Notes: generated by a model from the letters alone, not told the origin. Positions 1 to 11,093 are shown, numbered from the stretch's first letter. The stretch: 64,000 bases of DNA from Granulicatella seriolae (GCF_024543085.1 NZ_JANHNZ010000001.1:248001-312000), one strand, 5' to 3'. Program-made: numbers and translations.

Positions 1-363
1 ACTTTCTATTCCCCTATCGGTTCTGTAAAAACTATAATCGGTTTTGTCAATGATAATTGGTTGTTTTGGGACAAAACATATATCAAGGTTGATGAGAACG
101 AACCTTTAAGTGAATCAACACCACAACCTAAACGTGATATAAATGACGATGGAACAATTACAGAAAGTAGTGAATTTGTTGCCAATAGAAGAATTCTTGA
201 ACAACTGAAAGAAAATAGTAAGGTCACCGTACGTTTTGAAGGTCTTGAGGGAATTCTTGACTATGACTTGTCTAACGATGAAGTACAAGCTTATAAAATA
301 TTCAAGACGATTTCAGATAATGCTATAGACATATCCAATTACCTTTTTATAAGAGCAAACTAA
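1..363 (+). CDS. Hypothetical protein, C-terminal part (gene starts outside the window)
   Basis: Frame 1 is open from the first base to a TAA at 361-363, giving the last 120 residues of a longer protein. I do not recognise the family. The visible part is hydrophilic and acidic, with no membrane segment and no cysteines. A TTG at 61 could in principle start a 100-residue protein, but no ribosome-binding site precedes it and the frame continues upstream, so a truncated gene is the better reading. It converges with the glycolytic operon. Confidence 0.5.
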   Translation, partial: TFYSPIGSVKTIIGFVNDNWLFWDKTYIKVDENEPLSESTPQPKRDINDDGTITESSEFVANRRILEQLKENSKVTVRFEGLEGILDYDLSNDEVQAYKIFKTISDNAIDISNYLFIRAN

Positions 364-463
364 GATGCCCTGACTTATAGTTCTTTCACTGTTTTGATTT
401 TCTGGCAAACCTATTGGGAGTCCCTTTTCGTAGTATAGACAGCCACTTTTTTTGTATACAAAA

Positions 464-501
464 AGCCCTTCTCATGTCGGTAAACCGACACGAGAAGGGC
501 T
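464..501 (-). terminator. Terminator of the glycolytic operon (after eno)
   Basis: Two 18-nt arms around a 2-nt loop pair with one mismatch. On the minus strand the stem is followed by five T. It lies 14 bp past the eno stop codon and may also serve the convergent gene ending at 363. Confidence 0.85.
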
Positions 502-514
502 CTTCATTTAGAAA

Positions 515-1819
<1,305 letters not shown>

Positions 1820-1919
1820 TTATTAACTCCCTTTTCATTATTTTTACTTGCATCTTTATTTTATTAAAAATAGGCCAAACTTTCAAACATTTCTATAAAA
1901 GAAAGCCTTTTCTAATCAA

Positions 1920-3448
1920 TTATTTAGCGATTAGTGACTCGCCTGTCATTTCTTCTGGTTTTTCTACTCCAAGTAGGTCTAACATGGTTGGAGCAATATC
2001 TGCTAAACGCCCACCTTCACGCAATGTTACACCAGCTTTTGTAACGATAACTGGTACCGGAACGGTTGTATGAGCTGTATGCGGTGTACCTTCTGGCGTG
2101 ATCATAGTTTCTGAATTACCATGGTCAGCAAAGATAATCGCTGTTCCACCTCGTTCAATGATGGCATCCACTACTTTACCAAGGTTTTCATCTACTGCTT
2201 CAATGGCCTTAATCGTTGGCTCTAGCATACCTGAGTGACCAACCATATCTGGGTTAGCAAAGTTTAATAGGATAGCATCGTTTTCATTGTTAACGATACT
2301 GTTGTATAGAGCATCTCCTACTTCATAAGCACTCATCTCTGGTTTAAGGTCATAGGTTGCAACTTTTGGTGAAGGAATTAGAATTCGGTTTTCACCTGGG
2401 AATTCTTCATTACGCCCACCATTCATAAAGAAGGTTACGTGCGGGTATTTTTCTGTTTCTGCAATACGCAATTGTTTCAATCCATGTTTAGACAAAACTT
2501 CACCTACAACATTGGTCATAGGAATTGGAGCAAATGCGACTTCTGCATCAATAGATGGGTTGTAAAGTGTCATGGTAATGAACTTGACATTTTCAGCACG
2601 TTGTCCACGGTCAAAATGTGTCCATTCTTTATCTGTAAAGGCATTAGAAAGTTGAATGGCACGGTCAGGACGGAAGTTGAAGAAAATAATTGCGTCATTG
2701 TCTTCAATCTTAGCAACTGGTTTACCATTATTTACGATAACAGATGGAATAACAAATTCATCTGTCACGCCTTCAGCATAACTAGTTGCAACAACATCTT
2801 GTGCATGTTCAAATTGTGGTCCTTGTGAATGAGCGATAGCGTTATAAGCTAACTCCACACGTTCCCAACGAGTATCTCGATCCATAGCGTAGTAACGACC
2901 TGATACTGTTGCAATTTGTCCAAGTCCAACTTCTTCTAACTTGTCTTCAAGTGTTTTAATATAACTTGGTCCAGCTTTAGGATCCACGTCACGTCCATCT
3001 AAGAAAGCATGGATGTATAATTTTTTGATCCCTTTTTCTTTAGCAGTTTCTACCAATGCCAAAACGTGATTGATATGGCTATGAACACCACCATCAGATA
3101 GAAGTCCAAATAAGTGAAGAGCTGAATCATTTTCTAGAACGTGATTGTAAGCATTGTTTAAAGCAGCATTTGTAGCAAATTCGCCTTCTTCAATAGCTTT
3201 ATCAATACGAGTCAGACTTTGATAAACAATACGTCCAGCACCAATATTGGTGTGTCCAACTTCTGAGTTTCCCATTTGCCCTGCTGGTAAACCAACATCT
3301 AAGCCGGCTGCCTTTAAGGTTGTATGAGGGTAATGGTTATAGTAACGATCAAAATTTGGTTTGTTTGCTTGAGCAACAGCATTCCCTTCCACTTCTGGTC
3401 TCCAACCAAAACCGTCAAGGATGATAATTGCTACAGGTGATTTTGTCA

Positions 3449-3449
<1 letters not shown>
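1920..3449 (-). CDS. gpmI: 2,3-bisphosphoglycerate-independent phosphoglycerate mutase
   Basis: Interconverts 3- and 2-phosphoglycerate using Mn2+ and a phosphoserine intermediate (alkaline phosphatase superfamily). ILDGFGW gives the first metal aspartate, [10 protein letters not shown] contains the nucleophilic serine, and FADHGNSE gives C-terminal metal ligands. Length is 509 residues, as usual. The start codon overlaps the tpiA stop by one base (TAATG), which suggests translational coupling. Streptococci normally use the cofactor-dependent GpmA, so this gene helps place the organism outside that genus. Confidence 0.97.
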
Positions 3450-4222
<773 letters not shown>

Positions 4223-4280
4223 TTAATTTCTTATTCTTTAAATAGACTCAATCAAAGGGTGAAAAATCACCCTTCATGTC

Positions 4281-5471
4281 TTATTTATCAGAGATTGATG
4301 CTACACCAGGAAGTTCTTTTCCTTCTAGGTATTCTAAAGATGCTCCACCACCAGTAGAGATGTGAGTAAATTTGTCAGCAAAGCCTAAAGAAATAGCCGC
4401 TGCTGCTGAATCTCCCCCACCAATAATGGTTGTAGCTCCTTCAAGGTTTGCAATGGCTTCACAGATACCGATAGTACCTTTAGCAAAGTTAGGCATTTCG
4501 AATACACCCATTGGTCCATTCCAAACAACTGTCTTAGCGCCTTGTAATAGAGAAGCAAACAATTCGACTGTTGCAGGTCCAATGTCTAATCCCTCTTGAT
4601 CAGCTGGGATTGCATCTGAAGAAACAATAGTGATTGGTGCATCATTGTCAAAATCTGGAGCAACTTTTGTATCGATTGGCAATACTAATTTGTCACCAGC
4701 TTTTTCTAACAAACCTTTTGCTAATTCTACACGATCAGCTTCTAGAAGTGATTTACCGATTTCTTTGCCTTGTGCTTTGTAAAAAGTATAGGCCATTCCA
4801 CCACCAATAAGAACTTTATCAGCCTTATCAAGTAAGCTTTCGATAACACCAATTTTGTCAGAAACTTTAGCTCCACCCAAGATAGCGATAAATGGACGTT
4901 CTGGATTGTCAACAGCGCCACCGATGAACTTGATTTCTTTTTCCATCAAGAAGCCAGCTGCTGAATCTAGTTGGCTAGCAATCCCAACGTTTGAAGCATG
5001 CGCACGGTGAGCAGTACCAAATGCGTCATTCACGAATAGGTCACCTAGGCTTGCCCAGTATCTTCCTAATTCAGGGTCATTTTTAGATTCTTTCTTGCCA
5101 TCTAAGTCTTCAAAACGAGTATTTTCAAATAACAATACTTGTCCATCTTCTAGATTAGCAATCGCATCTTCTAGTTCTTTTCCACGAGTAACTGGTACGA
5201 AAGTAACATCTTTCTTCAATAATTCTGATAAACGAGTAGCTACTGGTTTCAAGCTCAACTTAGCTTTATCCTCTTCTGATTTTACTTTACCTAAGTGAGA
5301 GAAAAGAATTACTTTCGCGTTATTTTCTAATAAGTACTCAATGGTTGGCAAAGCTTGAACGATACGGTTATCATCCGTAATCACTCCGTCTTTCAAAGGT
5401 ACGTTAAAATCAACACGAACTAATACTTTCTTTCCACTTACATCTAAGTCGGTTACTACTTTTTTTGCCAT
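4281..5471 (-). CDS. pgk: Phosphoglycerate kinase
   Basis: Transfers the phosphate of 1,3-bisphosphoglycerate to ADP, the first ATP-yielding step of glycolysis. At 396 residues it is full length. RVDFNVPL near the N-terminus binds substrate, the [10 protein letters not shown] region lies near the hinge, and GGGDSAAA near residue 370 is the nucleotide-side glycine motif. AGGAGG precedes the ATG. A hairpin with a T run separates it from gap upstream, so pgk and the genes after it may be made at a lower level than gap. Confidence 0.98.
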   Translation of the reverse strand: MAKKVVTDLDVSGKKVLVRVDFNVPLKDGVITDDNRIVQALPTIEYLLENNAKVILFSHLGKVKSEEDKAKLSLKPVATRLSELLKKDVTFVPVTRGKELEDAIANLEDGQVLLFENTRFEDLDGKKESKNDPELGRYWASLGDLFVNDAFGTAHRAHASNVGIASQLDSAAGFLMEKEIKFIGGAVDNPERPFIAILGGAKVSDKIGVIESLLDKADKVLIGGGMAYTFYKAQGKEIGKSLLEADRVELAKGLLEKAGDKLVLPIDTKVAPDFDNDAPITIVSSDAIPADQEGLDIGPATVELFASLLQGAKTVVWNGPMGVFEMPNFAKGTIGICEAIANLEGATTIIGGGDSAAAAISLGFADKFTHISTGGGASLEYLEGKELPGVASISDK

Positions 5472-5553
5472 TGGCTTTCCTCCTAAAATTAGTTTGGAGC
5501 GAGAAAAATCTCACATGTTAAAAAATAATCCAAAATAGAAAAACTTATGAAAA

Positions 5554-5586
5554 AAGAGCGCGGAAGCGAATGCCTCCGTCGCTCTT
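5554..5586 (-). terminator. Partial terminator or processing hairpin between gap and pgk
   Basis: AAGAGCG and CGCTCTT arms, with further pairing of the GC-rich inner part, are followed by six T on the minus strand. It lies 32 bp past gap inside an otherwise continuous operon. It probably lets only part of the transcripts continue, or protects the gap message. The hairpin is visible; its role is inferred. Confidence 0.65.
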
Positions 5587-5617
5587 CCTTTCGACACGAT
5601 TTTGTTATTGAAGTAAA

Positions 5618-6619
5618 TTATAGTTTAGCAAAGTATTCTAAAGTACGAACTAATTGTGCAGTGTATGACATTTCGTTATCGTACCAAGAAACTGTTTTAA
5701 CTAATTGTTTGTCGCCAACAGTCATCACTTTTGTTTGAGTTGCATCAAATAATGAACCGTAAGTGATTCCAACAATATCAGATGAAACAATTTCATCTTC
5801 TGTGTAACCATAAGATTCGTTAGCAGCAGCTTTCATAGCAGCGTTAACTTCTTCTACAGTAACTGGTTTTTCTAATACTGTTACTAATTCAGTTAATGAA
5901 CCAGTTGGAACTGGAACACGTTGAGCAGCACCGTCTAATTTACCATTTAATTCTGGGATTACTAAACCGATAGCTTTAGCAGCACCAGTTGTGTTAGGAA
6001 CGATGTTAGCAGCTGCCGCACGTCCACGACGTAAGTCTCCACCACGGTGAGGAGCATCTAAAGTATTTTGGTCACCTGTATAAGCGTGAATAGTTGTCAT
6101 CAAACCTTCAACAACGCCAAAGTTATCTTGTAATGCTTTCGCCATTGGTGCTAAACAGTTTGTAGTACATGAAGCACCAGAGATAACTGTTTCGTCACCA
6201 GTTAAGATATCATGGTTAGTGTTGAATACAACTGTAGGAACATCGTTACCACCAGGTGCAGAGATAACCACACGTTTAGCTCCACCTTGTAAGTGTAACT
6301 CAGCTTTTTCTTTAGAAGTAAAGAATCCAGTACATTCTAATACGATATCCACGCCTAGGTCACCCCATGGGATTTCAGCAGGATTTGGGTTAGCAAATAC
6401 TTTTAATTCTTTTCCATTAACTGTGAATGAACCTTCATTAACAATAACTTCACCGTTGAAACGACCTTGAGTTGTGTCATATTTTAACAAATGAGCTAAT
6501 TGTCTTGCATCTGTTAAATCGTTAACCGCAACTACTTCGATCCCTTCTAAATCTTGGATACGGCGGAATGCTAAACGTCCAATACGTCCAAAACCGTTAA
6601 TACCTACTTTTACTGTCAT
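5618..6619 (-). CDS. gap: Glyceraldehyde-3-phosphate dehydrogenase, type I (NAD-dependent)
   Basis: Oxidises and phosphorylates glyceraldehyde 3-phosphate to 1,3-bisphosphoglycerate. It has 333 residues. [10 protein letters not shown] is the N-terminal NAD-binding Rossmann motif, [12 protein letters not shown] contains the catalytic cysteine, and TGAAKAIG and WYDNEMSY are typical C-domain motifs. GGAGG lies before the ATG. It is directly downstream of its regulator cggR (33 bp) and is followed by a hairpin before pgk, the usual Firmicutes arrangement for strong gap expression. Confidence 0.98.
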   Translation of the reverse strand: MTVKVGINGFGRIGRLAFRRIQDLEGIEVVAVNDLTDARQLAHLLKYDTTQGRFNGEVIVNEGSFTVNGKELKVFANPNPAEIPWGDLGVDIVLECTGFFTSKEKAELHLQGGAKRVVISAPGGNDVPTVVFNTNHDILTGDETVISGASCTTNCLAPMAKALQDNFGVVEGLMTTIHAYTGDQNTLDAPHRGGDLRRGRAAAANIVPNTTGAAKAIGLVIPELNGKLDGAAQRVPVPTGSLTELVTVLEKPVTVEEVNAAMKAAANESYGYTEDEIVSSDIVGITYGSLFDATQTKVMTVGDKQLVKTVSWYDNEMSYTAQLVRTLEYFAKL

Positions 6620-6652
6620 AATTTGATTTCCTCCTTGGAAATAATTTTATTT

Positions 6653-7696
6653 TTAACGAGTTGCCTCGCTTAAAACCAGATTAGCAACACCTTGATCAAC
6701 CACAAACCATGTTTTTAACCTTGGTGCTAGTTTGGCATAGGCTTTTAAGGCCTCTACCTTTTCTATTCCCGTTACAATTGCAACTGAGAAAGGAATAGAT
6801 GTTAAATCACTCAAATGCAGCCCTACTCGTGGCAACTTATAAACCACTTCTCCGGACGCAGTAAAAAAACAGCCGAAAGCTTCACCGATTGCTTTTTTTT
6901 CATGGATGAGTTCTAAATCCTCAGATTTAAGTCCTCGTCTCTCTCCCATTATTTTAGCATCTCCGACACTATATAACAAACAGTTTGCGTGTTTCATCAA
7001 ATTTATTGCTTTAGATATAGTCGGTTCTTGCATAAGAGGAAGATATGTCTCCTTGCTGACATGTTCTGGAATATAGAGAGAATAGTGTTTACCACCAGTT
7101 CTACTGGCCATCATCTCACTAACACTAGAGGCTTGAATGATGGTAGATCCACCTACACCACCTCGTGCAGGAACAAATGTCAGACTTCTATGTTTGGATA
7201 GCTCCTTAGTAAATCGACTAGCTAAACTCGCCATAGTCGTTCCACCCGTTACCGCTAGGATAGAATCTCCAAGAGGTAAAATCTGTTCTAAAATGGCTTG
7301 AACCGCATCCCCAATGGATTGGTTGAGCAATTCCTGATAACCATCTCCTGTGGTTTTTTCAACAATACGACAAAAGGATACTCCTAGTTTGGAAGCTAGT
7401 TGTCTCTCCAAATAGCTCATTGTAATCAGGCAGTTCGCTTGTGCACTCAACTGTGTTAGAAGCTCCGCACCTACATCTGTCAAGACCATCCCTTTAGACT
7501 GAATATCTATCAGTTTTTGGTCCTTGAGCAAATCGGTTTCAGTCCTAAGTGTCCTCTCAGTCATCTCTAGCTCTTTGGCTAAAGAACGTCTGCCAATTGG
7601 TTGATGGTTAGCAATCATCTGAAGAATCCTAAACCGAACTCTCATGCTAACAAATGACTCAGGCACAAGGTCCTGCATCAATGAAAATGCATCCAT
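6653..7696 (-). CDS. cggR: Central glycolytic genes regulator, SorC/DeoR family
   Basis: Represses the gap operon and is relieved by fructose 1,6-bisphosphate in characterised homologues. At 347 residues it has an N-terminal helix-turn-helix (about residues 20-75, including RRSLAKELEMTERTLR) and a C-terminal SorC sugar-phosphate domain with TGGTTMASLA and a glycine-rich ARGGVGG loop. It is the first gene of the operon it controls, so it should regulate itself. The ATG at 7696 has AAAGGAGT upstream. Confidence 0.95.
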   Translation of the reverse strand: MDAFSLMQDLVPESFVSMRVRFRILQMIANHQPIGRRSLAKELEMTERTLRTETDLLKDQKLIDIQSKGMVLTDVGAELLTQLSAQANCLITMSYLERQLASKLGVSFCRIVEKTTGDGYQELLNQSIGDAVQAILEQILPLGDSILAVTGGTTMASLASRFTKELSKHRSLTFVPARGGVGGSTIIQASSVSEMMASRTGGKHYSLYIPEHVSKETYLPLMQEPTISKAINLMKHANCLLYSVGDAKIMGERRGLKSEDLELIHEKKAIGEAFGCFFTASGEVVYKLPRVGLHLSDLTSIPFSVAIVTGIEKVEALKAYAKLAPRLKTWFVVDQGVANLVLSEATR

Positions 7697-7713
7697 AGCA
7701 GACTCCTTTCAAA

Positions 7714-7840
7714 GGGTTCACTAACAGGGTCTAAAAACGTCCCTCTTAATTTCTAGATTGAATTTCAGACACTTCCAGTAAAATGACTCATATATCATTT
7801 ACTACACGTTCATTCTATCAGTAATTATTTTAAAAATCAA
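7714..7840 (-). promoter_or_regulatory. cggR-gap operon promoter with possible CggR site
   Basis: On the minus strand TTGATT (7835-7840) and TAGAAT (7812-7817) are 17 bp apart, a near-consensus sigma-A promoter about 115 bp before cggR. In the leader, GGGAC-6-AGAC (about 7727-7744) resembles half of the known GGGAC-N6-TGTC CggR repeat. The second repeat is poor, so the operator is tentative while the promoter is well supported. Confidence 0.6.
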
Positions 7841-8085
7841 GCCTAAACTTTCCCTTTAGAGAAAGATGTTAGAAAAAGTAAAATTAAAACCGGTCATTTA
7901 TCTGGACGTTTTTTGTCCCATATTAATAAATTTGTTTTTGAGCATTCATAACAACTTAACAAGAAAGATTCTGATTTGAAAAGATTTTTTATTTCTATAT
8001 CCTATGAATTGCTCAAAAACGTTTTTATCTGTAATTTGACAAAATAGCAAATAATATAAGACTTACATATATTTGTTCGTGACTC
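7841..8085. other. AT-rich intergenic region, no gene seen
   Basis: This lies between the cggR promoter and the tRNA-Arg promoter, which fire in opposite directions. I see no open frame with a ribosome-binding site and no convincing hairpin. Confidence 0.6.
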
Positions 8086-8114
8086 TTGATATTTGTTAGG
8101 GAATCAGATAAAAT
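8086..8114 (+). promoter_or_regulatory. Promoter of the host tRNA-Arg(CCG)
   Basis: TTGATA (8086-8091) and TAAAAT (8109-8114) are exactly 17 bp apart and the tRNA starts 12 bp later. With the ICE inserted, this promoter makes only the tRNA 5' part and then runs into the element. Confidence 0.8.
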
Positions 8115-8126
8115 TATTCTATTGTC

Positions 8127-8168
8127 GTCACCTTAGTGTAATGGATATCACATAAGATTCCGGTTCTT
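8127..8168 (+). tRNA. Split tRNA-Arg(CCG), 5' part
   Basis: It has acceptor strand GTCACCT, a D-arm, anticodon stem TAAGA and loop TTCCGGT (anticodon CCG), up to the 3' side of the anticodon stem. Joined to 41070-41099 it gives a complete 72-nt tRNA: acceptor GTCACCT/AGGTGAC, anticodon stem TAAGA/TCTTA, T-stem GGGGG/CCCTC with loop TTCGATT. The ICE interrupts it after position 8168. The sequence that follows cannot form a variable loop, T-arm or acceptor strand, so this copy is not functional while the element is integrated. Confidence 0.9.
8158..8168. repeat. attL core, 11-bp direct repeat
   Basis: TTCCGGTTCTT here is repeated at 41059-41069. Flanking bases differ on both sides (A versus T before, T versus A after), so the identity is exactly 11 bp. 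The core covers the anticodon loop and the 3' strand of the anticodon stem of the host tRNA-Arg. Confidence 0.85.
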
Positions 8169-8222
8169 TTAATACAGCGTGTCCAAATATCTAGTTAAAA
8201 TGCTTATATATCAATGTTTTTC

Positions 8223-8255
8223 AGCACTTTTTTTGACAGAGAAAAGTGCTATTTT
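8223..8255 (+). terminator. Terminator facing the host tRNA promoter at the left end of the ICE
   Basis: AGCACTTTT and AAAAGTGCT arms are followed by ATTTTTG on the plus strand, about 55 bp inside the element. It would stop transcripts from the host tRNA promoter before they run antisense into int. Confidence 0.65.
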
Positions 8256-8282
8256 TGTGCGATAGATACATAAATAGATACA

Positions 8283-9518
8283 TCATGCTTCAATTTTAGC
8301 CTCATCCAATGTTTTTTTAAATCCTGAGTATACAGTTAAACCGACAACGTCTTCAGTATTTACATAAGTACGAGTGATTTCTGTATCAGAATGGGTGAGA
8401 GCACTAGAAATGTCATTCATCGTTACACCAGCCTCTCTAGCAAGCGTTGCAAAGGTGTGTCTGAGCTTATGGGGTGTTAGATGGGCTAATTCAGGGTGAC
8501 GCCTCTCCATAGCCTCTAAGCGTCTATTAAGATAGCATGCATGAACTTGCTGATTCATTTCACCTTTTCTATTAGTAAAAGTGAATAGAAATTGTTCTTC
8601 ATCTTGTTTTACACCCATTTTAAATAATTCTTTCTTTTGAATTCGTCTCCATTTAAGCAAAATTTTATAGAGCTCATCAGGAATTTGAAAGATAGTTTTC
8701 TTACGGCCTTTTGTAGGAACTACTGCAGCATTTCTATCTTGAGCCTGAACTAAACGAATACACTTCTTTTTAAACAGAATATGCTTCCATTGTAGGGCAT
8801 AGGATTCAGATTTTCTATCTCCTAATATCATAGTGATCATAAATAGGGCATAATCTTGAAAAATAATATCCCCGTTGATTAAGTCCGTGCTTAATGCTTC
8901 CAAATATGCATTTAATTCTTTTGCTGACAATGCTTTATTCTTATGATATTTTTCTTTAGCTAATTCATCTTTTTTAGGGGAGGTTAATAGATTCATAACT
9001 TTATCTAGCCTATTATATTCGATATATCCAAAAACTTCAGCAATATCAAAAACCTGGACCAAATATATTTTTATTTGATTGATATTCGCATACTCCATAG
9101 ATTTTTTTCTCATCTTTGCAGAAACAATTTCTAATCTGTCATTCAAATAATTCAATGAAAAATCACCAAACATTGGAAGCAAATGATTCTTAAAAATTCT
9201 CTGAGTATTTTCAACTGTAGCTGAGGATGGAGATTTTTTTGTTCGACTCGTTTGTCCAACTAAATACATATCCCACCAAATTTCCTCAAAAAATTTTTTA
9301 AATTTTATGTTTCCCTTAAGTTCTAATGATCGAGCAGAATTATTTTTGATAACTTTATCTATACTTTTTTTCATATCTTTTTCGGCTTTCTCTGCTTCTT
9401 CGAAAGTGGAAAAAGTTTTTTGAAATCTAGTAGAGTCAATACCGGATATTTCACGAAATTTTACTGGATAAGGGACGTTAACTTTGAATGAACCGCTTTT
9501 TTGTTTTTTAATAGACAT
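8283..9518 (-). CDS. int: Tyrosine site-specific integrase
   Basis: Catalyses integration and, with the excisionase, excision of the element at the tRNA-Arg core. It has 411 residues: an N-terminal arm-binding region (1-60), a SAM-like core-binding domain (about 70-180) and a catalytic domain. Catalytic residues visible are Arg in LGDRKSES, HKLRH, the second His in ALTHSD, and Tyr in TRTYVN. AGAAAGGAG precedes the ATG. The protein does not resemble the Tn916 integrase as I know it, although the transfer genes are Tn916-like, so the recombination module seems exchanged. It is the gene nearest to attL, the usual place. Confidence 0.93.
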   Translation of the reverse strand: MSIKKQKSGSFKVNVPYPVKFREISGIDSTRFQKTFSTFEEAEKAEKDMKKSIDKVIKNNSARSLELKGNIKFKKFFEEIWWDMYLVGQTSRTKKSPSSATVENTQRIFKNHLLPMFGDFSLNYLNDRLEIVSAKMRKKSMEYANINQIKIYLVQVFDIAEVFGYIEYNRLDKVMNLLTSPKKDELAKEKYHKNKALSAKELNAYLEALSTDLINGDIIFQDYALFMITMILGDRKSESYALQWKHILFKKKCIRLVQAQDRNAAVVPTKGRKKTIFQIPDELYKILLKWRRIQKKELFKMGVKQDEEQFLFTFTNRKGEMNQQVHACYLNRRLEAMERRHPELAHLTPHKLRHTFATLAREAGVTMNDISSALTHSDTEITRTYVNTEDVVGLTVYSGFKKTLDEAKIEA

Positions 9519-9577
9519 GTTTTTTCTCCTTTCTAAAAGCGGAACATAGTCTATCTACGCTCATATTGTACCATGAT

Positions 9578-9856
9578 TTAGCTAATATTTGAACGCTCTG
9601 TCATCCATTGATCCACTTGCAATTTATCAAAACGTATTACACCTTGAATTTTTATTAAGGGAAAATCTTCATTCTTTATCATTTGGTCAAGTTTATTGTT
9701 TGACACTCCGAGATAGGAGCATACTTCAAATTTTTTCATATAACGAATTCCATGATAATCTTTAAACTTCTCAACTTCTTCGTTTAAAATTTGACGCAAT
9801 TCTGTTTTAAGTGTTTCTTTTTGAGTGTTTGATAGTTCAAATCGAATTGTCTCCAT
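9578..9856 (-). CDS. xis: Excisionase / recombination directionality factor (MerR-like HTH)
   Basis: A 92-residue protein. Residues 38-85 form a winged helix-turn-helix typical of excisionases: KKFEVCSYLGVSNNKLDQMI, then a strand with IRFDKLQVDQW. The N-terminal 35 residues are probably helical. GGAGG lies before the ATG. It is 59 bp upstream of int on the same strand, so the two are probably co-transcribed. It is larger than the roughly 67-residue Xis of Tn916. The role is inferred from domain and position. Confidence 0.8.
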   Translation of the reverse strand: METIRFELSNTQKETLKTELRQILNEEVEKFKDYHGIRYMKKFEVCSYLGVSNNKLDQMIKNEDFPLIKIQGVIRFDKLQVDQWMTERSNIS

Positions 9857-9990
9857 AACAAAACCTCCTCGTGAAACAGTTTTAGAAACAATATCTAAAA
9901 GAAGTCCCCTATCGAAAAAGTGTGTTTTTTGACTAAATTAACAATTTTACCCCTACAGTACCCTTTTTTATACAAAAAATGCCCTTGTGG

Positions 9991-9999
9991 TGGTATAAT
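9991..9999 (+). promoter_or_regulatory. Extended -10 promoter of the small HTH gene
   Basis: TGGTATAAT, with a perfect -10 at 9994-9999 preceded by TG, lies 32 bp before the ATG at 10032. No good -35 is seen. The 175-bp gap between xis and this gene must also hold the divergent xis promoter, which I could not place. Confidence 0.55.
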
Positions 10000-10031
10000 G
10001 ATTTTTGTGCAAGAAGGGAGGTTGAAGCCTT

Positions 10032-10274
10032 ATGCAGCAAGGAATTGCTGATATTGCTAAAATTCACGAAATTTTGGAAAAAAAGACCGCAAATGACATT
10101 TCAAAAGGAACTGGAATCAGTTTAAGCTCTATTAAAAAGTTAAAATCTGGGGAAAGATCAATAGAAAAATTGAACTTAAAAGATGCAATAGTTTTAACAA
10201 ATTTTGCAGTTGGTAATACATCAGCTGAGATAGAAATTTGGCAAAGAAAGTATATAGTAGAAGGGTCTGAATAG
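10032..10274 (+). CDS. Small helix-turn-helix protein
   Basis: An 80-residue protein with GGAGG 10 bp before the ATG and its own extended -10 promoter. Residues 19-60 read as a Cro/C1-like helix-turn-helix (NDISKGTGISLSSIKKLKSG). It is transcribed away from xis-int and towards the element-borne tRNA-Arg. It could control int/xis or be a stray regulator. I know no exact counterpart in Tn916. Confidence 0.65.
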   Translation: MQQGIADIAKIHEILEKKTANDISKGTGISLSSIKKLKSGERSIEKLNLKDAIVLTNFAVGNTSAEIEIWQRKYIVEGSE

Positions 10275-10300
10275 TACCTACACAATTATTAGGAAAATAT

Positions 10301-10338
10301 AAAAAAGCTGAAACCCTAAAATATAAGGTTTCAGCTTT
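10301..10338 (-). terminator. Terminator of the element-borne tRNA-Arg
   Basis: AAAGCTGAAACC and GGTTTCAGCTTT form a perfect 12-bp stem followed on the minus strand by six T in all. It begins 3 nt after the tRNA. It may also stop the convergent small HTH gene. Confidence 0.85.
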
Positions 10339-10340
10339 GA

Positions 10341-10413
10341 CGCCCCCGAGAGGATTTGAACCTCTGGCCAACAGCTTCGGAGGCTGTCACTCTATCCACT
10401 GAGTTACGGGGAC
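10341..10413 (-). tRNA. tRNA-Arg(CCG) carried by the ICE
   Basis: A complete 73-nt tRNA: acceptor GTCCCCG/CGGGGGC, D-stem ACTC/GAGT with an AGTGGATA loop, anticodon stem ACAGC/GCTGT with loop CTCCGAA (anticodon CCG, reading CGG), T-stem AGAGG/CCTCT with loop TTCAAAT, and discriminator G. CCA is not encoded. It has the same anticodon as the host tRNA the element splits, but a different sequence elsewhere, and it lacks the 11-bp integration core. It therefore looks like a replacement that the integrase cannot attack. It has its own promoter and terminator. Confidence 0.93.
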
Positions 10414-10428
10414 CAATTCACTTTTATA

Positions 10429-10457
10429 AGTCTAATGCTTTTAGTTAGTAAAATCAA
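10429..10457 (-). promoter_or_regulatory. Promoter of the element-borne tRNA-Arg
   Basis: On the minus strand TTGATT (10452-10457) and TAGACT (10429-10434) are 17 bp apart, and the tRNA 5' end follows 15 bp later. The gene can thus be expressed independently of ICE operons. Confidence 0.65.
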
Positions 10458-10867
10458 GAGAAATTGGTTTATTAATCCTAAGTATTTACTGTTTTCTTAT
10501 AATGTAAATCTTTAAGATTTGTAACTCAATGATTGAGAAGTTTTAATTCTTTATACAGTTTTTACATCTATTAGTTGCGATTGTCCATCGCCATAGGTTT
10601 TAGCAACCTCCCCCCAGTCTTTGGCGGCCTTGCGGAAGTATCATTATCCTCTAGTAAGTCTTAGCATCACAGAATTGACTAAAAACTATGACGATTGAAA
10701 GTATTTTTATCGCTCGTTGATTTGATCAAGTTAAGGCGATACTTCAATCTCGCTCGTACTAGATTAATGTAACTAATAGATTTATTCAGTTTTCAAAGAT
10801 CAATTTGTGTTTCTACTTAATATAAATAAAAGTAAAGGAATAAATGATACACTTTACAAAAATTGTT
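10458..10867. other. Non-coding stretch with a coding remnant and nested inverted repeats
   Basis: On the minus strand 10551-10640 reads as 29 codons of protein-like composition (containing KAAKDWGEVAKTYGDGQSQ) ending in TAA, but TGA and TAA lie directly upstream and no start exists. It may be the tail of a decayed gene. An outer inverted repeat (10566-10578 with 10769-10781, 12 of 13 paired) encloses an inner one (10693-10704 with 10739-10749). I see no functional gene here. Confidence 0.45.
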
Positions 10868-11059
10868 TCATTCCCTTAATTCAAACTTTTCAATCGAGGC
10901 TATCAAAGCAACGACACATTCTTGGTAACAGTCTTTATCTAAAATGCCATTTTTCCTAGAAACTTTTTTCATTAATGGTTCAAATCGTTCAATTATTTCT
11001 GCTACAGCACTCGTTTGTCCTTGTCTTGCAGCAACATAAAGATCGTAAAGACTTTCCAT
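10868..11059 (-). CDS. Tn916 Orf8-like small regulator
   Basis: A 63-residue acidic helical protein resembling the N-terminal part of sigma-like regulators (ESLYDLYVAARQGQ, then EIIERFEPLMKK). The ATG at 11059 has AAGGAG eight bases upstream and is preferred over the GTG at 11068. It follows the Orf7-like gene by 34 bp. In Tn916, orf7 and orf8 together switch on excision and transfer; by analogy this pair should do the same. Confidence 0.7.
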   Translation of the reverse strand: MESLYDLYVAARQGQTSAVAEIIERFEPLMKKVSRKNGILDKDCYQECVVALIASIEKFELRE

Positions 11060-11093
11060 GATAAACACTCCTTTTGTTACTTAATTCACATGT

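Noticed and set aside
7861-8085. Possible second promoter or small RNA between cggR and the tRNA
   Set aside because: Only AT-rich sequence with weak boxes; no hairpin or frame to support a feature.
8158-8240. Possibility that the ICE left end rebuilds the tRNA-Arg 3' half
   Set aside because: After the core the sequence is TTAATACAGCG, with no T-arm (TTCGA-type loop) and no strand complementary to GTCACCT.
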